Shown here piece after piece: positions 1 through 6,416 of a DNA stretch of 6,540 nt; positions within the stretch are counted from its first letter, which is position 1; each line of letters begins with the position of its first letter. The stretch is from Lentisphaeria bacterium (GTDB lineage Bacteria; Verrucomicrobiota; Lentisphaeria; Oligosphaerales; Lenti-02). Below the pieces are notes generated by a model, which saw only the letters and a list, made by a program, of their open reading frames with translations, had not been told where the DNA came from and ran no database searches. The position numbers and the translations under genes are program-made. The stretch is from contig JAGLDW010001240.1 of the NCBI GenBank assembly GCA_023145395.1, forward strand, positions 1-6,540. The letters are read 5' to 3'.

Positions 1-1
1 C

Positions 2-751
2 CGGAAGTGGTGGAAAGATCAACCGTTCGCTCCGAACGTACGCCGGGTCATATTCGGCGGGTGTCGGCGTGAGCCGGTGATTCTGCACGACATCAAGGGC
101 GAAGGGGTTCGTCCCCCGCGTCCCGAGGAACTGCCCGGAATCAGGTATCTTGCCTACGGCACGAGCATTACCCACGGGTTCGATTCCGAAGGGCCGCACT
201 TGAGTTACGTCGCTCAGGCAGCGTGGCATCTGAAAGCTGACCTTATCAATCTTGGCGTCGGCGGCGCGTGCCATTGCGAGAAGGCGTTCGCAGACCATAT
301 TGCTGGCAGAACCGATTGGGATATCGCGTCGCTGGCCTTGTCCGTGAACATGCACGAATTTCCGCTTGATGAGTTTCGAAAGCGTATCGAGTACCTGGTC
401 AACACCGTGGCCGGTGCCGACACGAGCCGTCCGGTCGGGTGCGTCACACTGTACCCGTACTTTCGTGATTTTGGAGTAGAGGATCCCGACTCGCAGTACG
501 GCGGCACTCCTGACGAATATCGTCAATCACTACGCGATGTCGTTGAGGAATGTCCTCTACCCAATGTTCATCTGATCGAGGGGCAGGAAGTGCTGACGAA
601 CATCGGGGGATTGACAGGAGACCTGATTCACCCTTCCGACAACGCGATGATCGAGATGGGAAGGAACCTGTCTGGCAGGCTGAAGCTTCTGCTGAAGGCT
701 CATGGTCCAACACGGAGCCCAACAAGCGAATCGAACGCGACTTCGGGTTAG
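2..751 (+). CDS. SGNH/GDSL-family hydrolase (esterase/lipase-like), 5'-truncated by window edge
   Basis: The frame is open from base 2, so the gene begins outside the window; 249 codons are visible. A GTG at 77 could start a shorter protein, but the upstream codons read as sensible protein (W-W-K-D-Q-P-F, then V-I-F-G-G), so I treat it as partial. Numbering from base 2, SGNH blocks appear in order: block I YGTSITHG with the nucleophile Ser55; block II NLGVGG (83-88) with the oxyanion glycine; block III SVNMHE with Asn116; block V GDLIHP with Asp207 and His210. This is a complete Ser-His-Asp set. The family hydrolyses ester bonds, often acetyl or acyl groups on carbohydrates or lipids; the substrate cannot be read here. 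The residues before the catalytic domain look like the end of an N-terminal module, as in two-domain SGNH hydrolases of the Lipase_GDSL_3 type (inferred). The last roughly 12 codons and the TAG stop lie inside an attC-like hairpin, so the C-terminal tail is probably not ancestral. Fold confidence is high; the specific activity is unknown. Confidence 0.85.
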   Translation, partial: RKWWKDQPFAPNVRRVIFGGCRREPVILHDIKGEGVRPPRPEELPGIRYLAYGTSITHGFDSEGPHLSYVAQAAWHLKADLINLGVGGACHCEKAFADHIAGRTDWDIASLALSVNMHEFPLDEFRKRIEYLVNTVAGADTSRPVGCVTLYPYFRDFGVEDPDSQYGGTPDEYRQSLRDVVEECPLPNVHLIEGQEVLTNIGGLTGDLIHPSDNAMIEMGRNLSGRLKLLLKAHGPTRSPTSESNATSG

Positions 752-805
752 CCGCGCAGCTTCGCTCTGCGGCAAACCCGAAGCGGTTCATTGAAGCGTT
801 CGCCA
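717..805 (+). repeat. attC-like (integron recombination site-like) imperfect hairpin overlapping the 3' end of the SGNH gene
   Basis: The left end has GCCCAACAAGCG (717-728), which fits the RYYYAAC box of attC sites. The right end has GAAGCGTT (793-800), close to the usual AAGCGTTRRRY end, but the next bases are CGCC, so the GTTRRRY box is imperfect. Between them is a long hairpin: CTTCGGGTT (741-749) pairs perfectly with AACCCGAAG (775-783). Inside it, GCC and GCAG (751-759) pair with CTGC and GGC (767-773), with a two-base bulge and a CTTCGCT loop. Outside it, bases 729-739 pair with 784-792, leaving single unpaired bases 732, 737 and 740, all on the left arm. One-sided extrahelical bases are typical of attC. 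Length (89 bases) is in the attC range. No integrase gene is visible. It could be a decayed attC or a dispersed attC-derived repeat. It also sits where a terminator for the SGNH gene would lie. Confidence 0.5.
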
Positions 806-855
806 AGACAGAGAAAGATGACCGGGGGATTCCGCTACGTGCCGGATCGCTCTTA

Positions 856-888
856 CCCTCCTCCTCCCTCCTCCTCGTCTCTCCTCCT
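856..888. repeat. Polypyrimidine (CTCCTC) low-complexity tract
   Basis: Apart from the single G at 877, this stretch is all C and T, built from CTCCTC-type triplet iterations. It lies in the 197-base convergent gap between the SGNH gene stop and the cyclase gene stop. On the minus strand it reads as GGAGGAGG-rich, but there is no leftward gene behind it for which this would be a ribosome binding site. The tract may be slippage-generated; no function can be assigned. Confidence 0.6.
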
Positions 889-948
889 AATCGATGAGGG
901 GCGATAGCGGCGATGCGTACGCACGGCAGGCACAAGCATTGGTCGCAG

Positions 949-2724
949 CTATGGAAGCACACGCCTACTCGCGCCCGCGTGGTGCTTCAGTCGTCGCGTG
1001 GCGTTGGTGGCGAAGATGAGGGGGTAGAGTTTCTCGTAGTACCAGAGGCTGGCGAAATAGAAGCCGATGGGTGCGGGGGAATCGATTTCGACATGTGCGG
1101 ATAGCCAGTCCGCGCCATGCTGGAGTGCGTTGGTTGCCAGTGGATCGTCCGCGAGCGCGGCGAGAGCAAGCGCGGTCTCCTCGACCGTCGATGGCAGGTT
1201 TCGATCTCCCCCCCATCCTCCATCCGGATTCTGCGCACTCCGCAACCAGTTGGCGGACTGGTCGAGCAGCGTCGTCGGCATGTCGGTCCCGGCTTCCTGC
1301 GCATCGACGAGACAGGCGTGCACCCGCGCCGTCCCGTACAGTGGATTTTCGTGGTTGGGATCGCCCTCGTTGCCAAACCAGAGGGGAATCCAGGCTCCAT
1401 CCTCGCGCTGGGTTTTCGCCAGGTAGTCCAAGGCCTTCGCCAATCCGCTCTGGAAAGTCTTTGTTGGCGCCCCAGACAGATCCTCCCGCCATTCCGCCAG
1501 CGCTTGCACTGCATGGGCGGTGATGTCGGGACAGCTGCGGTCGAATGGGAGTTTTCCCCAGCCTCGGCAGAAGGTGGGCATGCCTCCGTCTCGGTTCTGG
1601 AGACCGAGGAGCCAGCCCACGCCGGACTGTGCGGCGCGCTGTGTCTCATCGTCGATGCCAAGCCTGCGTAGGGCGATGAGCGCGGCACTCGTGTCGTCGG
1701 CGTCCGGCACGGCGCCCGGCAGATCCGTCCAGCTCCAGCCGCCGGGAGGGGAGTTTGTGTATGGATGGCGTCGTATGTACTGCTGGTCCAGAAGCCAACG
1801 CCGGGCTGCCCCCGCATGGTTCGCAGGAAGATCATCCTCCAGAGCGACGATGGAGAGTGAGGTGAGCCATGTGGCGAGATCCGTGTCGATGGGCCAGCCG
1901 CCATCGTCGCGTTGCGAACTTCGCAGAAAGGCGAGTGCTTTCTCGGTTGCTGGGTCGTCTTCGAATCCACAGCCGAGCAGGCTCATGGCCACGAATGCGG
2001 TGAGCGGCGCGGCTTCGAGGAATCCCCCGTGGGCTGGCTGGATGGCCCGCAGACGGTGCAGAACGGTCCTGGTCAAGCCCGTGCGCAGGAGTCCCCAAGG
2101 CTTGAAGCCGTTGCTTCGCCGATGGCGCACGAGTCCGATGGCGATCAACGCGGGGAGAGCGTAGCTGACCACGGGAAGGCCCAGCCGGGAGAACCATCGG
2201 GAGGGCAGGACGGCCAATTCGAAGGGGAGCTGTGGGACCTCTCTCCAGCAGTCTGGCTCCGGCCCCAGACGACCGGCCAGGGCGCAGGCGGTCAGGATGG
2301 GCGCCGAGAAAGTGCGGTCTCCTCCATAGTGTTCGAGCACGGAGAGGGAGATGTCTCGGGAATCGGTGCTGCCGCAGCGTGTCTCCAGCCAGGCCTCCAC
2401 TCCTGGCGGCGCAGGGGTATTGTTGGGGAACGCGGACCAGGTGAGCAGGGTCGCGGCGAGGTTCGAGGCGCTGCGGTCTGTGTCGCCCCAGCCGCCGTCC
2501 TCGTTCTGGTCGGCGCGCAGCCATTCGAGCCCCGCGTGGATGCGTGTTCGGTCCTGTTCGTGGTCGGCCAGACGAAGGGCGAGCACGGCCACGGCGGTCG
2601 AAAGGGCACTGTTCGAGAGCCTTCCTCGCCAGACGCCGCTCACGGGCGAGAGCGCTTGCAGGAGCTGTTCGCAGAGGCGCCCATGAAGAGCATCGAACAT
2701 CGTCTCTGCGTGGGAAGAAGGCAT
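949..2724 (-). CDS. Squalene-hopene-cyclase-family protein (class II terpene cyclase-like, prenyltransferase/squalene oxidase repeats)
   Basis: The protein has 591 residues, slightly short of the usual 630 or so of squalene-hopene cyclases. QW-type repeats recur: QNEDGGWG (73-80), QRDDGGWP (271-278), QNRDGG (376-381), QREDGAW (439-445) and QNPDGGWG (498-505). PDADDT (340-345) matches the DxDD motif that protonates the substrate in class II cyclases (PDVDDT in Alicyclobacillus SHC). LPFELAVLPSRWF (166-178) matches the ELxxLPxWF membrane-dipping region, and FYFASLWYYEKLYP (555-568) the C-terminal pocket region. These enzymes cyclise polyprenoids such as squalene at the membrane surface. Two pocket positions look altered: the SSW tryptophan region reads VSY (186-188), and the Tyr609 position aligns near Leu560, so the product may not be hopene. 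No squalene synthesis genes are adjacent. The ATG at 2722-2724 is preceded by an AGG eight bases upstream. An internal ATG at codon 9 is a possible alternative start. The family is sure; substrate and product are not. Confidence 0.88.
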   Translation of the reverse strand: MPSSHAETMFDALHGRLCEQLLQALSPVSGVWRGRLSNSALSTAVAVLALRLADHEQDRTRIHAGLEWLRADQNEDGGWGDTDRSASNLAATLLTWSAFPNNTPAPPGVEAWLETRCGSTDSRDISLSVLEHYGGDRTFSAPILTACALAGRLGPEPDCWREVPQLPFELAVLPSRWFSRLGLPVVSYALPALIAIGLVRHRRSNGFKPWGLLRTGLTRTVLHRLRAIQPAHGGFLEAAPLTAFVAMSLLGCGFEDDPATEKALAFLRSSQRDDGGWPIDTDLATWLTSLSIVALEDDLPANHAGAARRWLLDQQYIRRHPYTNSPPGGWSWTDLPGAVPDADDTSAALIALRRLGIDDETQRAAQSGVGWLLGLQNRDGGMPTFCRGWGKLPFDRSCPDITAHAVQALAEWREDLSGAPTKTFQSGLAKALDYLAKTQREDGAWIPLWFGNEGDPNHENPLYGTARVHACLVDAQEAGTDMPTTLLDQSANWLRSAQNPDGGWGGDRNLPSTVEETALALAALADDPLATNALQHGADWLSAHVEIDSPAPIGFYFASLWYYEKLYPLIFATNATRRLKHHAGASRRVLP

Positions 2725-2752
2725 GGGGTCAACCTATATCAGGGCAAGACAA

Positions 2753-2904
2753 GAATATCCAACACCCAACAAGGAATACCCAATATCCATCGGAAACTAC
2801 TGTGCGGGGACCGCCATTTCTCTCCGCCGATCACGGCGGCATCTTATCTTTGGCGTTGGCAGCCTTGTTGGATATTGGATTTGAGTGTTGGCTGCTGGAT
2901 ATTC
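2753..2904. repeat. Large imperfect inverted repeat (MITE-like or hairpin-forming intergenic element)
   Basis: The left arm 2753-2788 begins GAATATCCAACACCCAAC and ends CCAATATCC. The reverse complement of the right arm 2870-2904 begins GAATATCCAGCAGCCAAC and also ends CCAATATCC. The first 19 positions differ at only two bases and the last eight are identical; the divergent middle differs in length by one base. The loop is 81 bases and contains a perfect hairpin with six-base-pair stem (2824-2839). Arms rich in ATCCAACA/TGTTGGAT words resemble dispersed intergenic repeats found in several environmental bacterial genomes (recollection, not checked). It has no coding capacity, so any movement would need a transposase in trans. 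As RNA it would fold into a long hairpin in the cyclase leader region. Confidence 0.6.
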
Positions 2905-2994
2905 AGGCTGGTCGTTCAACTTCACAGCGGTCCCAGCTCAAACCACTGAGCTCCGGACAATGGGTTTCGGCGAGGATCTTCCCAAAGTGATCTG

Positions 2995-3035
2995 CTCTTT
3001 CCTTCGTGCTCTTTGTGCCTTCGTGGTGAAATAAA
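2995..3035 (-). repeat. Short dispersed intergenic repeat of the CACGAAGG type
   Basis: On the minus strand this reads TTTCACCACGAAGGCACA followed by AAGAGCACGAAGGAAAG, so the CACGAAGG word occurs twice about 17 bases apart. I recognise this word pattern from intergenic regions of many unrelated environmental bacteria, where it occurs in many copies and is often mis-called as short proteins containing R-R-H-K-E-H. It sits just past the stop of the 282-residue gene (its downstream side). No function is known to me. Confidence 0.5.
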
Positions 3036-3058
3036 TCGGAACGCGGACTGGCTATGTG

Positions 3059-3907
3059 TCAGAGGTCTGAGAGATGCAGCGTCTGCCGGCTGCGTCGTCG
3101 CATGGGTTTGATGAAGGCGACTTCCCCCTTGGCGTAGGTGGCGACGCCATTGTGGAGCAGCTCCGCGTTCTTCGCCCCCGCCGCGATATTCTGGATGAGA
3201 TGCATGCGGTTGCTGGGCAGGCATTCACGGTTCTGCGCTTCCTCGACCACCGTGATTTGGAGGTCGTCCTCGATCCAGAGCAGGCCCCAGCCGTCAGCCA
3301 GTTCCGAGCCTTGGACCATTCCAGCGGGAACTGCGAGATAGAGGTAGTCGGCGAGTTGCACGCTGCGTATGCGCTCGAATTTGGTTCCGTGGTAGAGTCC
3401 ATGCTCCATCTTCGAGATTGCATGGCGCAGTCGATGGTACTTGCGGTTCGTGCTATTCTCGTAGTTCCACTCGGCGTATTCCTCGAACAGCGTGTCGTCC
3501 TGACGCAACCGGGGTTCGCTATCGCGAATTTGCGCTTCCTCCGCGGCCAATTCCTCTCGCAGGGTGCGCAGTTGGGGAAGAATCTGCTTGGACTTGATGC
3601 AGTCTGGCCAGCAGCCGTCTCGTTCGACATGGCATTGGACAATGATGGTGGCCGCGGGGACGAGGATGCGTTCGGGCCCTTCCTCGTGGGTGTTCTTCTC
3701 CGGTCTGCTCCAGAACCCGGCCACGTCGGCCTTGAGCTTGGAGATGCGGGTGATGACTTCGGTTGCGAGGCCGGTGGGCTGCTTGGTCTCTTCGAGCCAG
3801 CGCAACACCGAGCGCCGAAGGACATCTTTCCGCGGGCGGTTCGCCACGGTGTCGATGACAGCTTTCGGCGCAGAAAAGTCCATGTCGAAAAACAGTTGCT
3901 TGGGCAT
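3059..3907 (-). CDS. Conserved-looking hypothetical protein, possibly MmcB-like / PD-(D/E)XK-related fold
   Basis: I do not recognise this 282-residue protein with certainty. The ATG at 3905-3907 has AAGGA (3914-3918, minus strand) six bases upstream, a good ribosome binding site. Visible parts: a basic helical N-terminus with VLRWLEETKQPTGLATEV (29-51 region), then ISKLKADVAGFW (55-66), a strand TIIVQCH (87-93), a segment with Cys92, Cys99 and Cys103 and CWPDC, a charged helix likely to form a coiled coil (106-133), and ADYLYLAVPAGM (186-197) followed by GWGLLWIEDD (206-215). The order 'AD followed by a strand, then YLAVP, then GWGLL' is like MmcB and related PD-(D/E)XK proteins, where RADV carries the Asp and EVK the Glu and Lys. 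Here the ExK place reads Q-C-H (91-93), so catalysis is doubtful. There is no signal peptide or membrane segment, so it should be cytoplasmic. It is divergent from cysS. An almost equally long frame lies on the opposite strand, but this strand has the ribosome site and the better-looking protein. Confidence 0.65.
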   Translation of the reverse strand: MPKQLFFDMDFSAPKAVIDTVANRPRKDVLRRSVLRWLEETKQPTGLATEVITRISKLKADVAGFWSRPEKNTHEEGPERILVPAATIIVQCHVERDGCWPDCIKSKQILPQLRTLREELAAEEAQIRDSEPRLRQDDTLFEEYAEWNYENSTNRKYHRLRHAISKMEHGLYHGTKFERIRSVQLADYLYLAVPAGMVQGSELADGWGLLWIEDDLQITVVEEAQNRECLPSNRMHLIQNIAAGAKNAELLHNGVATYAKGEVAFIKPMRRRSRQTLHLSDL

Positions 3908-3913
3908 GCTGGA

Positions 3914-3918
3914 TCCTT
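3914..3918 (-). promoter_or_regulatory. Shine-Dalgarno site for the 282-residue hypothetical gene
   Basis: AAGGA on the minus strand lies six bases before the ATG at 3905-3907. It supports both the strand choice and the start of this gene, which matters because a similar-length frame exists on the plus strand. Confidence 0.65.
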
Positions 3919-3976
3919 GCCGTGAAAAGAGGCTTCCCCCACATCGCGCGACACGGGAAAATGTAGGGAACCAAGG

Positions 3977-3982
3977 TATACT
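3977..3982 (+). promoter_or_regulatory. Probable -10 box of the cysS promoter
   Basis: TATACT is a five-of-six match to the sigma70 -10 consensus and lies about 50 bases before the cysS start at 4034. There is no recognisable -35 hexamer at the usual 16-18 base spacing; the bases there read GGGAA-like. Transcription would begin near 3989, giving a leader of roughly 45 bases. This placement also argues against the ATG at 3983, which directly abuts the box, as the translation start. Confidence 0.5.
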
Positions 3983-4033
3983 ATGCGGTGTCTACGCGAA
4001 CGTTCAATGCAGCTGAAGAGGTTGATTTTCACC

Positions 4034-5440
4034 ATGGCTCTGACCTTCCACAATTCTCTGACCCGCCGCCGCGAGGACTTTGTTCCGATCCTGGCCGGAA
4101 AGATTGGTCTCTACACATGTGGGCCCACCGTGTACAATTTCGCCCACATCGGCAATTTCCGCGCCTATGTGTTCGAGGATTTGCTGCGACGGTCGCTCGA
4201 GCACTGCGGCTACGAAGTGAACCACGTCATGAACCTGACCGACGTGGATGACAAGACCATCCGTGATTCCCGGGAGGCGGGAATGGAGCTTGGGGCGTTC
4301 ACAGGCCAGTACAAAGAGTCCTTTTTCGAGGATGTGGACACCTTGCGGATCCGCCGGGCCCACACCTATCCAGCCGCCACGGAGCACATCAAGGAGATGA
4401 TCGAGCTTATCCAGAAGCTCTTCGACGCCGGTGTTGCCTACCAGGCTGACGACGGCTCCGTCTATTTCTCCATCGGCAGATGGCCCGCATACGGGCAGTT
4501 GCTGAAGATCGATCCGGACCAGATGCGTGCCGGCGCCCGGGTCAGCAATGACGAGTACGGCAAGGAATCCGTTGCGGACTTCGCGCTGTGGAAGGCCTGG
4601 ACGGAGGCGGACGGAAACGTTGGCTGGGACAGCCCGTGGGGCAAGGGGCGTCCCGGCTGGCACATCGAATGCTCGGCCATGAGCGGCAAGTATCTGGGTG
4701 CGCATTTCGACATCCATTGCGGTGGAATGGACAACCTGTTCCCCCACCACGAGGACGAGATCGCCCAGAGCGAGGCCGCCAACGGCTGCAAGTTCGTCAA
4801 CTACTGGCTGCATTGCGCCCACCTCATCGTCGATGGGGAGAAGATGTCCAAGTCCGTCGGCAATTTCTACACCTTGCGAGACTTGGGCGCGCGCGGATAC
4901 ACGGGGCGCGAGCTTCGCTGGGTGCTGCTGGGAACCCACTACCGGCAGCAACTCAACTTCTCCTTCAAAGCCTGTGAAGACGCACGGGTCTCGCTGCAAC
5001 GTCTCGACACGTTCAAAGAGCGTGTTCAGGAGGCTGCAAAGCAGGGGGACTGCGGGGTTGAGGCGGCGATCGAAGCGACACGGACCGCCAGCGCCGCCTT
5101 CACGACCGCGTTGGAGGACGATTTGAACATTTCGGCGGCGCTGGCCGCGTTGTTCGACTTGGTTCGTGATATGAATCGGGCCATGGACAAGGGCGAACTT
5201 GGTGGGATCGGCGCGCAGTCCGTGCTGGATGCGCTGGACAGGATGGACGGGGTGCTGGATGTTCTCACACCGGACAAATCGGACAGCGTGCCCGACGAAG
5301 TCCTGGCATTGGCTGCGGAGAGGCTGGCTGCCCGCAAGGCGAAGGACTTTGCGCGCGCCGATGAAATTCGAGATCGCCTTCAGGCCGATGGCTGGGAGAT
5401 CGAGGATACGCCCGAGGGGCCGCGTGTAAAACGCGTCTGA
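4034..5440 (+). CDS. cysS: Cysteinyl-tRNA synthetase
   Basis: This class I aminoacyl-tRNA synthetase charges tRNA-Cys with cysteine in the cytoplasm using ATP. From the ATG at 4034 it has 468 residues, close to the 461 of E. coli CysRS. The N-terminus MALTFHNSLTRRREDF is the usual one for the family. The HIGH signature reads HIGN (38-41) and the KMSKS signature is intact (270-274). The zinc site is complete: Cys29 in YTCGPTVYN, Cys213 in WHIECSAMS, and His238 and Glu242 in FPHHEDE. LTDVDDKTI (68-76) is also typical. A DALR-type helical region follows (about 355-385, TALEDDLNISAAL), then the C-terminal tRNA-binding tail RKAKDFARADEIRDRLQADG (434-453). The frame is open to an ATG at 3983 and another at 4007. 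I prefer 4034 because of family conservation, with GAAGAGG at 4015-4021 as a somewhat distant ribosome site. It is followed after 78 bases by a cyclophilin gene. Confidence 0.97.
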   Translation: MALTFHNSLTRRREDFVPILAGKIGLYTCGPTVYNFAHIGNFRAYVFEDLLRRSLEHCGYEVNHVMNLTDVDDKTIRDSREAGMELGAFTGQYKESFFEDVDTLRIRRAHTYPAATEHIKEMIELIQKLFDAGVAYQADDGSVYFSIGRWPAYGQLLKIDPDQMRAGARVSNDEYGKESVADFALWKAWTEADGNVGWDSPWGKGRPGWHIECSAMSGKYLGAHFDIHCGGMDNLFPHHEDEIAQSEAANGCKFVNYWLHCAHLIVDGEKMSKSVGNFYTLRDLGARGYTGRELRWVLLGTHYRQQLNFSFKACEDARVSLQRLDTFKERVQEAAKQGDCGVEAAIEATRTASAAFTTALEDDLNISAALAALFDLVRDMNRAMDKGELGGIGAQSVLDALDRMDGVLDVLTPDKSDSVPDEVLALAAERLAARKAKDFARADEIRDRLQADGWEIEDTPEGPRVKRV

Positions 5441-5518
5441 GACTGGGTCGGCGGCGTTCTCCTATGATACGACTGAACCCGGAAAACCGGATTACTCAAG
5501 AACAGGGAATACAATCCG

Positions 5519-6367
5519 ATGGTTGACGAAAAAAGCGAAAATGCCGGTGGCAGCGTGGTCGAGAACAAGAGCGAGAGTTCCGTTTCGCGCTGGGGGCGTG
5601 AGATTGATCCCGAGCTTCTGGCGCGCGCCGAGGCCCGGGAAAAGCGAGGCACGATGATCCTGTGGGTGATGGCGTTCATCGCCTTTGGTGTTCTGATCGC
5701 CGGCGTCGTGGTCTCGAAGGCGCGTCGCCAGGCGTCCCGTGCGAAGCCCGCATCCACCGTCGTTGCGGCTGTTCCCGAACGAGAACGTCCGAAGGGGACG
5801 ACGCAGGTGCTGCCCGAGAATCCGGACGAGATCAGGAAACTGCTCTCGAACCCCACCAATCCTGTAGTCAAGATCAGTACTGGCAAGGGAGACATGCTCG
5901 TCGAACTGTACGAGGACAAGGTTCCGAACACCACGGCCAATCTCATCGAACTCGCGGAAAAAGGCTTCTACAAAGGGCTCGCCTTTCACCGGGTGATCCC
6001 CGATTTCATGGCGCAGGGCGGCTGCCCGTACTCGCGTCAGGGCGCTGGGGGCAAGCCAGGAACTGGGGACCCGGGCTATCGCTTTGCCGACGAGTTCGGG
6101 CCCGGCCTGAAACACACGGGAAGAGGGCTTCTCTCCATGGCCAACTCCGGGGTGGACACCAATGGCAGCCAGTTCTTCCTTCTTTTCGCTGCCGCGAATT
6201 TTCTCGATGGCAAGCATTCCGTCTTCGGCAATGTCGTTGCTGGGATAGAGGTGCTGGACCGGTTGGAGGCCGTCGGAAGTCTGTCGGGGGAACCTTCCGG
6301 CACGGTGCGCTTCAATGTCGAGGTCGTGCTGAAGAAGGATCATCCCTACACCGTCAAGAGACTCTGA
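5519..6367 (+). CDS. Membrane-anchored cyclophilin-type peptidyl-prolyl cis-trans isomerase
   Basis: The protein has 282 residues: a charged N-terminal stretch (1-45), one membrane segment (about 46-65, ILWVMAFIAFGVLIAGVVV), a basic and Pro/Ala-rich linker, and a cyclophilin domain (about 115-275). The active site is well kept: FHRVIPDFMAQGG carries the catalytic Arg158, with Phe163, Met164 and Gln166; SMANSG is at 206-211, SQFF at 217-220, and NFLDGKHSVFG at 227-237. The residue matching human CypA Trp121 is Phe228, as in many bacterial cyclophilins that bind cyclosporin poorly. A longer loop rich in Gly and Pro (169-186) sits between QGG and PGYRF. It should speed proline isomerisation in folding proteins near the membrane. 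The start has AGGGA at 5504-5508, ten bases upstream. A TATGAT at 5463-5468 could be a -10 box but lacks a -35. The gene may be cotranscribed with cysS. Which side of the membrane the domain faces is unclear, because the basic cluster after the membrane segment is stronger than the one before it. Confidence 0.93.
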   Translation: MVDEKSENAGGSVVENKSESSVSRWGREIDPELLARAEAREKRGTMILWVMAFIAFGVLIAGVVVSKARRQASRAKPASTVVAAVPERERPKGTTQVLPENPDEIRKLLSNPTNPVVKISTGKGDMLVELYEDKVPNTTANLIELAEKGFYKGLAFHRVIPDFMAQGGCPYSRQGAGGKPGTGDPGYRFADEFGPGLKHTGRGLLSMANSGVDTNGSQFFLLFAAANFLDGKHSVFGNVVAGIEVLDRLEAVGSLSGEPSGTVRFNVEVVLKKDHPYTVKRL

Positions 6368-6416
6368 TAGGATGGGGGGAGCGGGTCTCGGCGGACTCCG
6401 CAAAACGTGTCCCGAT

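Larger units (their letters stand above)
2725..3058. other. 334-base gene-free gap between two leftward genes, rich in dispersed-repeat sequence
   Basis: No reading frame here looks like a real gene. The gap holds a large imperfect inverted repeat (2753-2904), with a small perfect hairpin CCGCCG-ATCA-CGGCGG (2824-2839) in its loop. It also has a short five-base-pair hairpin (AGCTC 2935-2939 with GAGCT 2948-2952) and a CACGAAGG-type repeat (2995-3035). The promoter of the cyclase gene should be in this gap, but I could not find a convincing -35/-10 pair for it. The gap argues against simple cotranscription of the two flanking genes. Confidence 0.6.

Noticed and set aside
550..897. A 115-codon plus-strand frame across the SGNH 3' end and the attC-like hairpin.
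   Set aside because: It lies in another frame of the SGNH gene and then reads through the hairpin and the polypyrimidine tract; the N-T-E-P-N-K-R stretch is simply the translation of the attC-like left box.
1912..2949. A 345-codon plus-strand frame opposite the cyclase gene.
   Set aside because: It is Gly/Arg/Gln-rich with no recognisable motif and runs from the cyclase antisense strand into the intergenic repeat; the cyclase on the other strand is certain.
3074..3925. A 283-codon plus-strand frame that almost exactly mirrors the 282-residue minus-strand gene.
   Set aside because: The minus frame has a well-spaced AAGGA site and a protein with normal domain-like texture; the plus frame has no good ribosome site and its composition looks like an antisense shadow of high-GC coding sequence.
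3983..4033. Upstream start codons for cysS at 3983 and 4007.
   Set aside because: The ATG at 3983 directly abuts the TATACT -10 box, so it would precede the transcript start; the one at 4007 lacks a ribosome site, and the family N-terminus matches the ATG at 4034.
5478..5490. CCGG-AAAA-CCGG hairpin between cysS and the cyclophilin gene as a terminator.
   Set aside because: The stem is only four base pairs and there is no following T-run, so it is not a convincing terminator.
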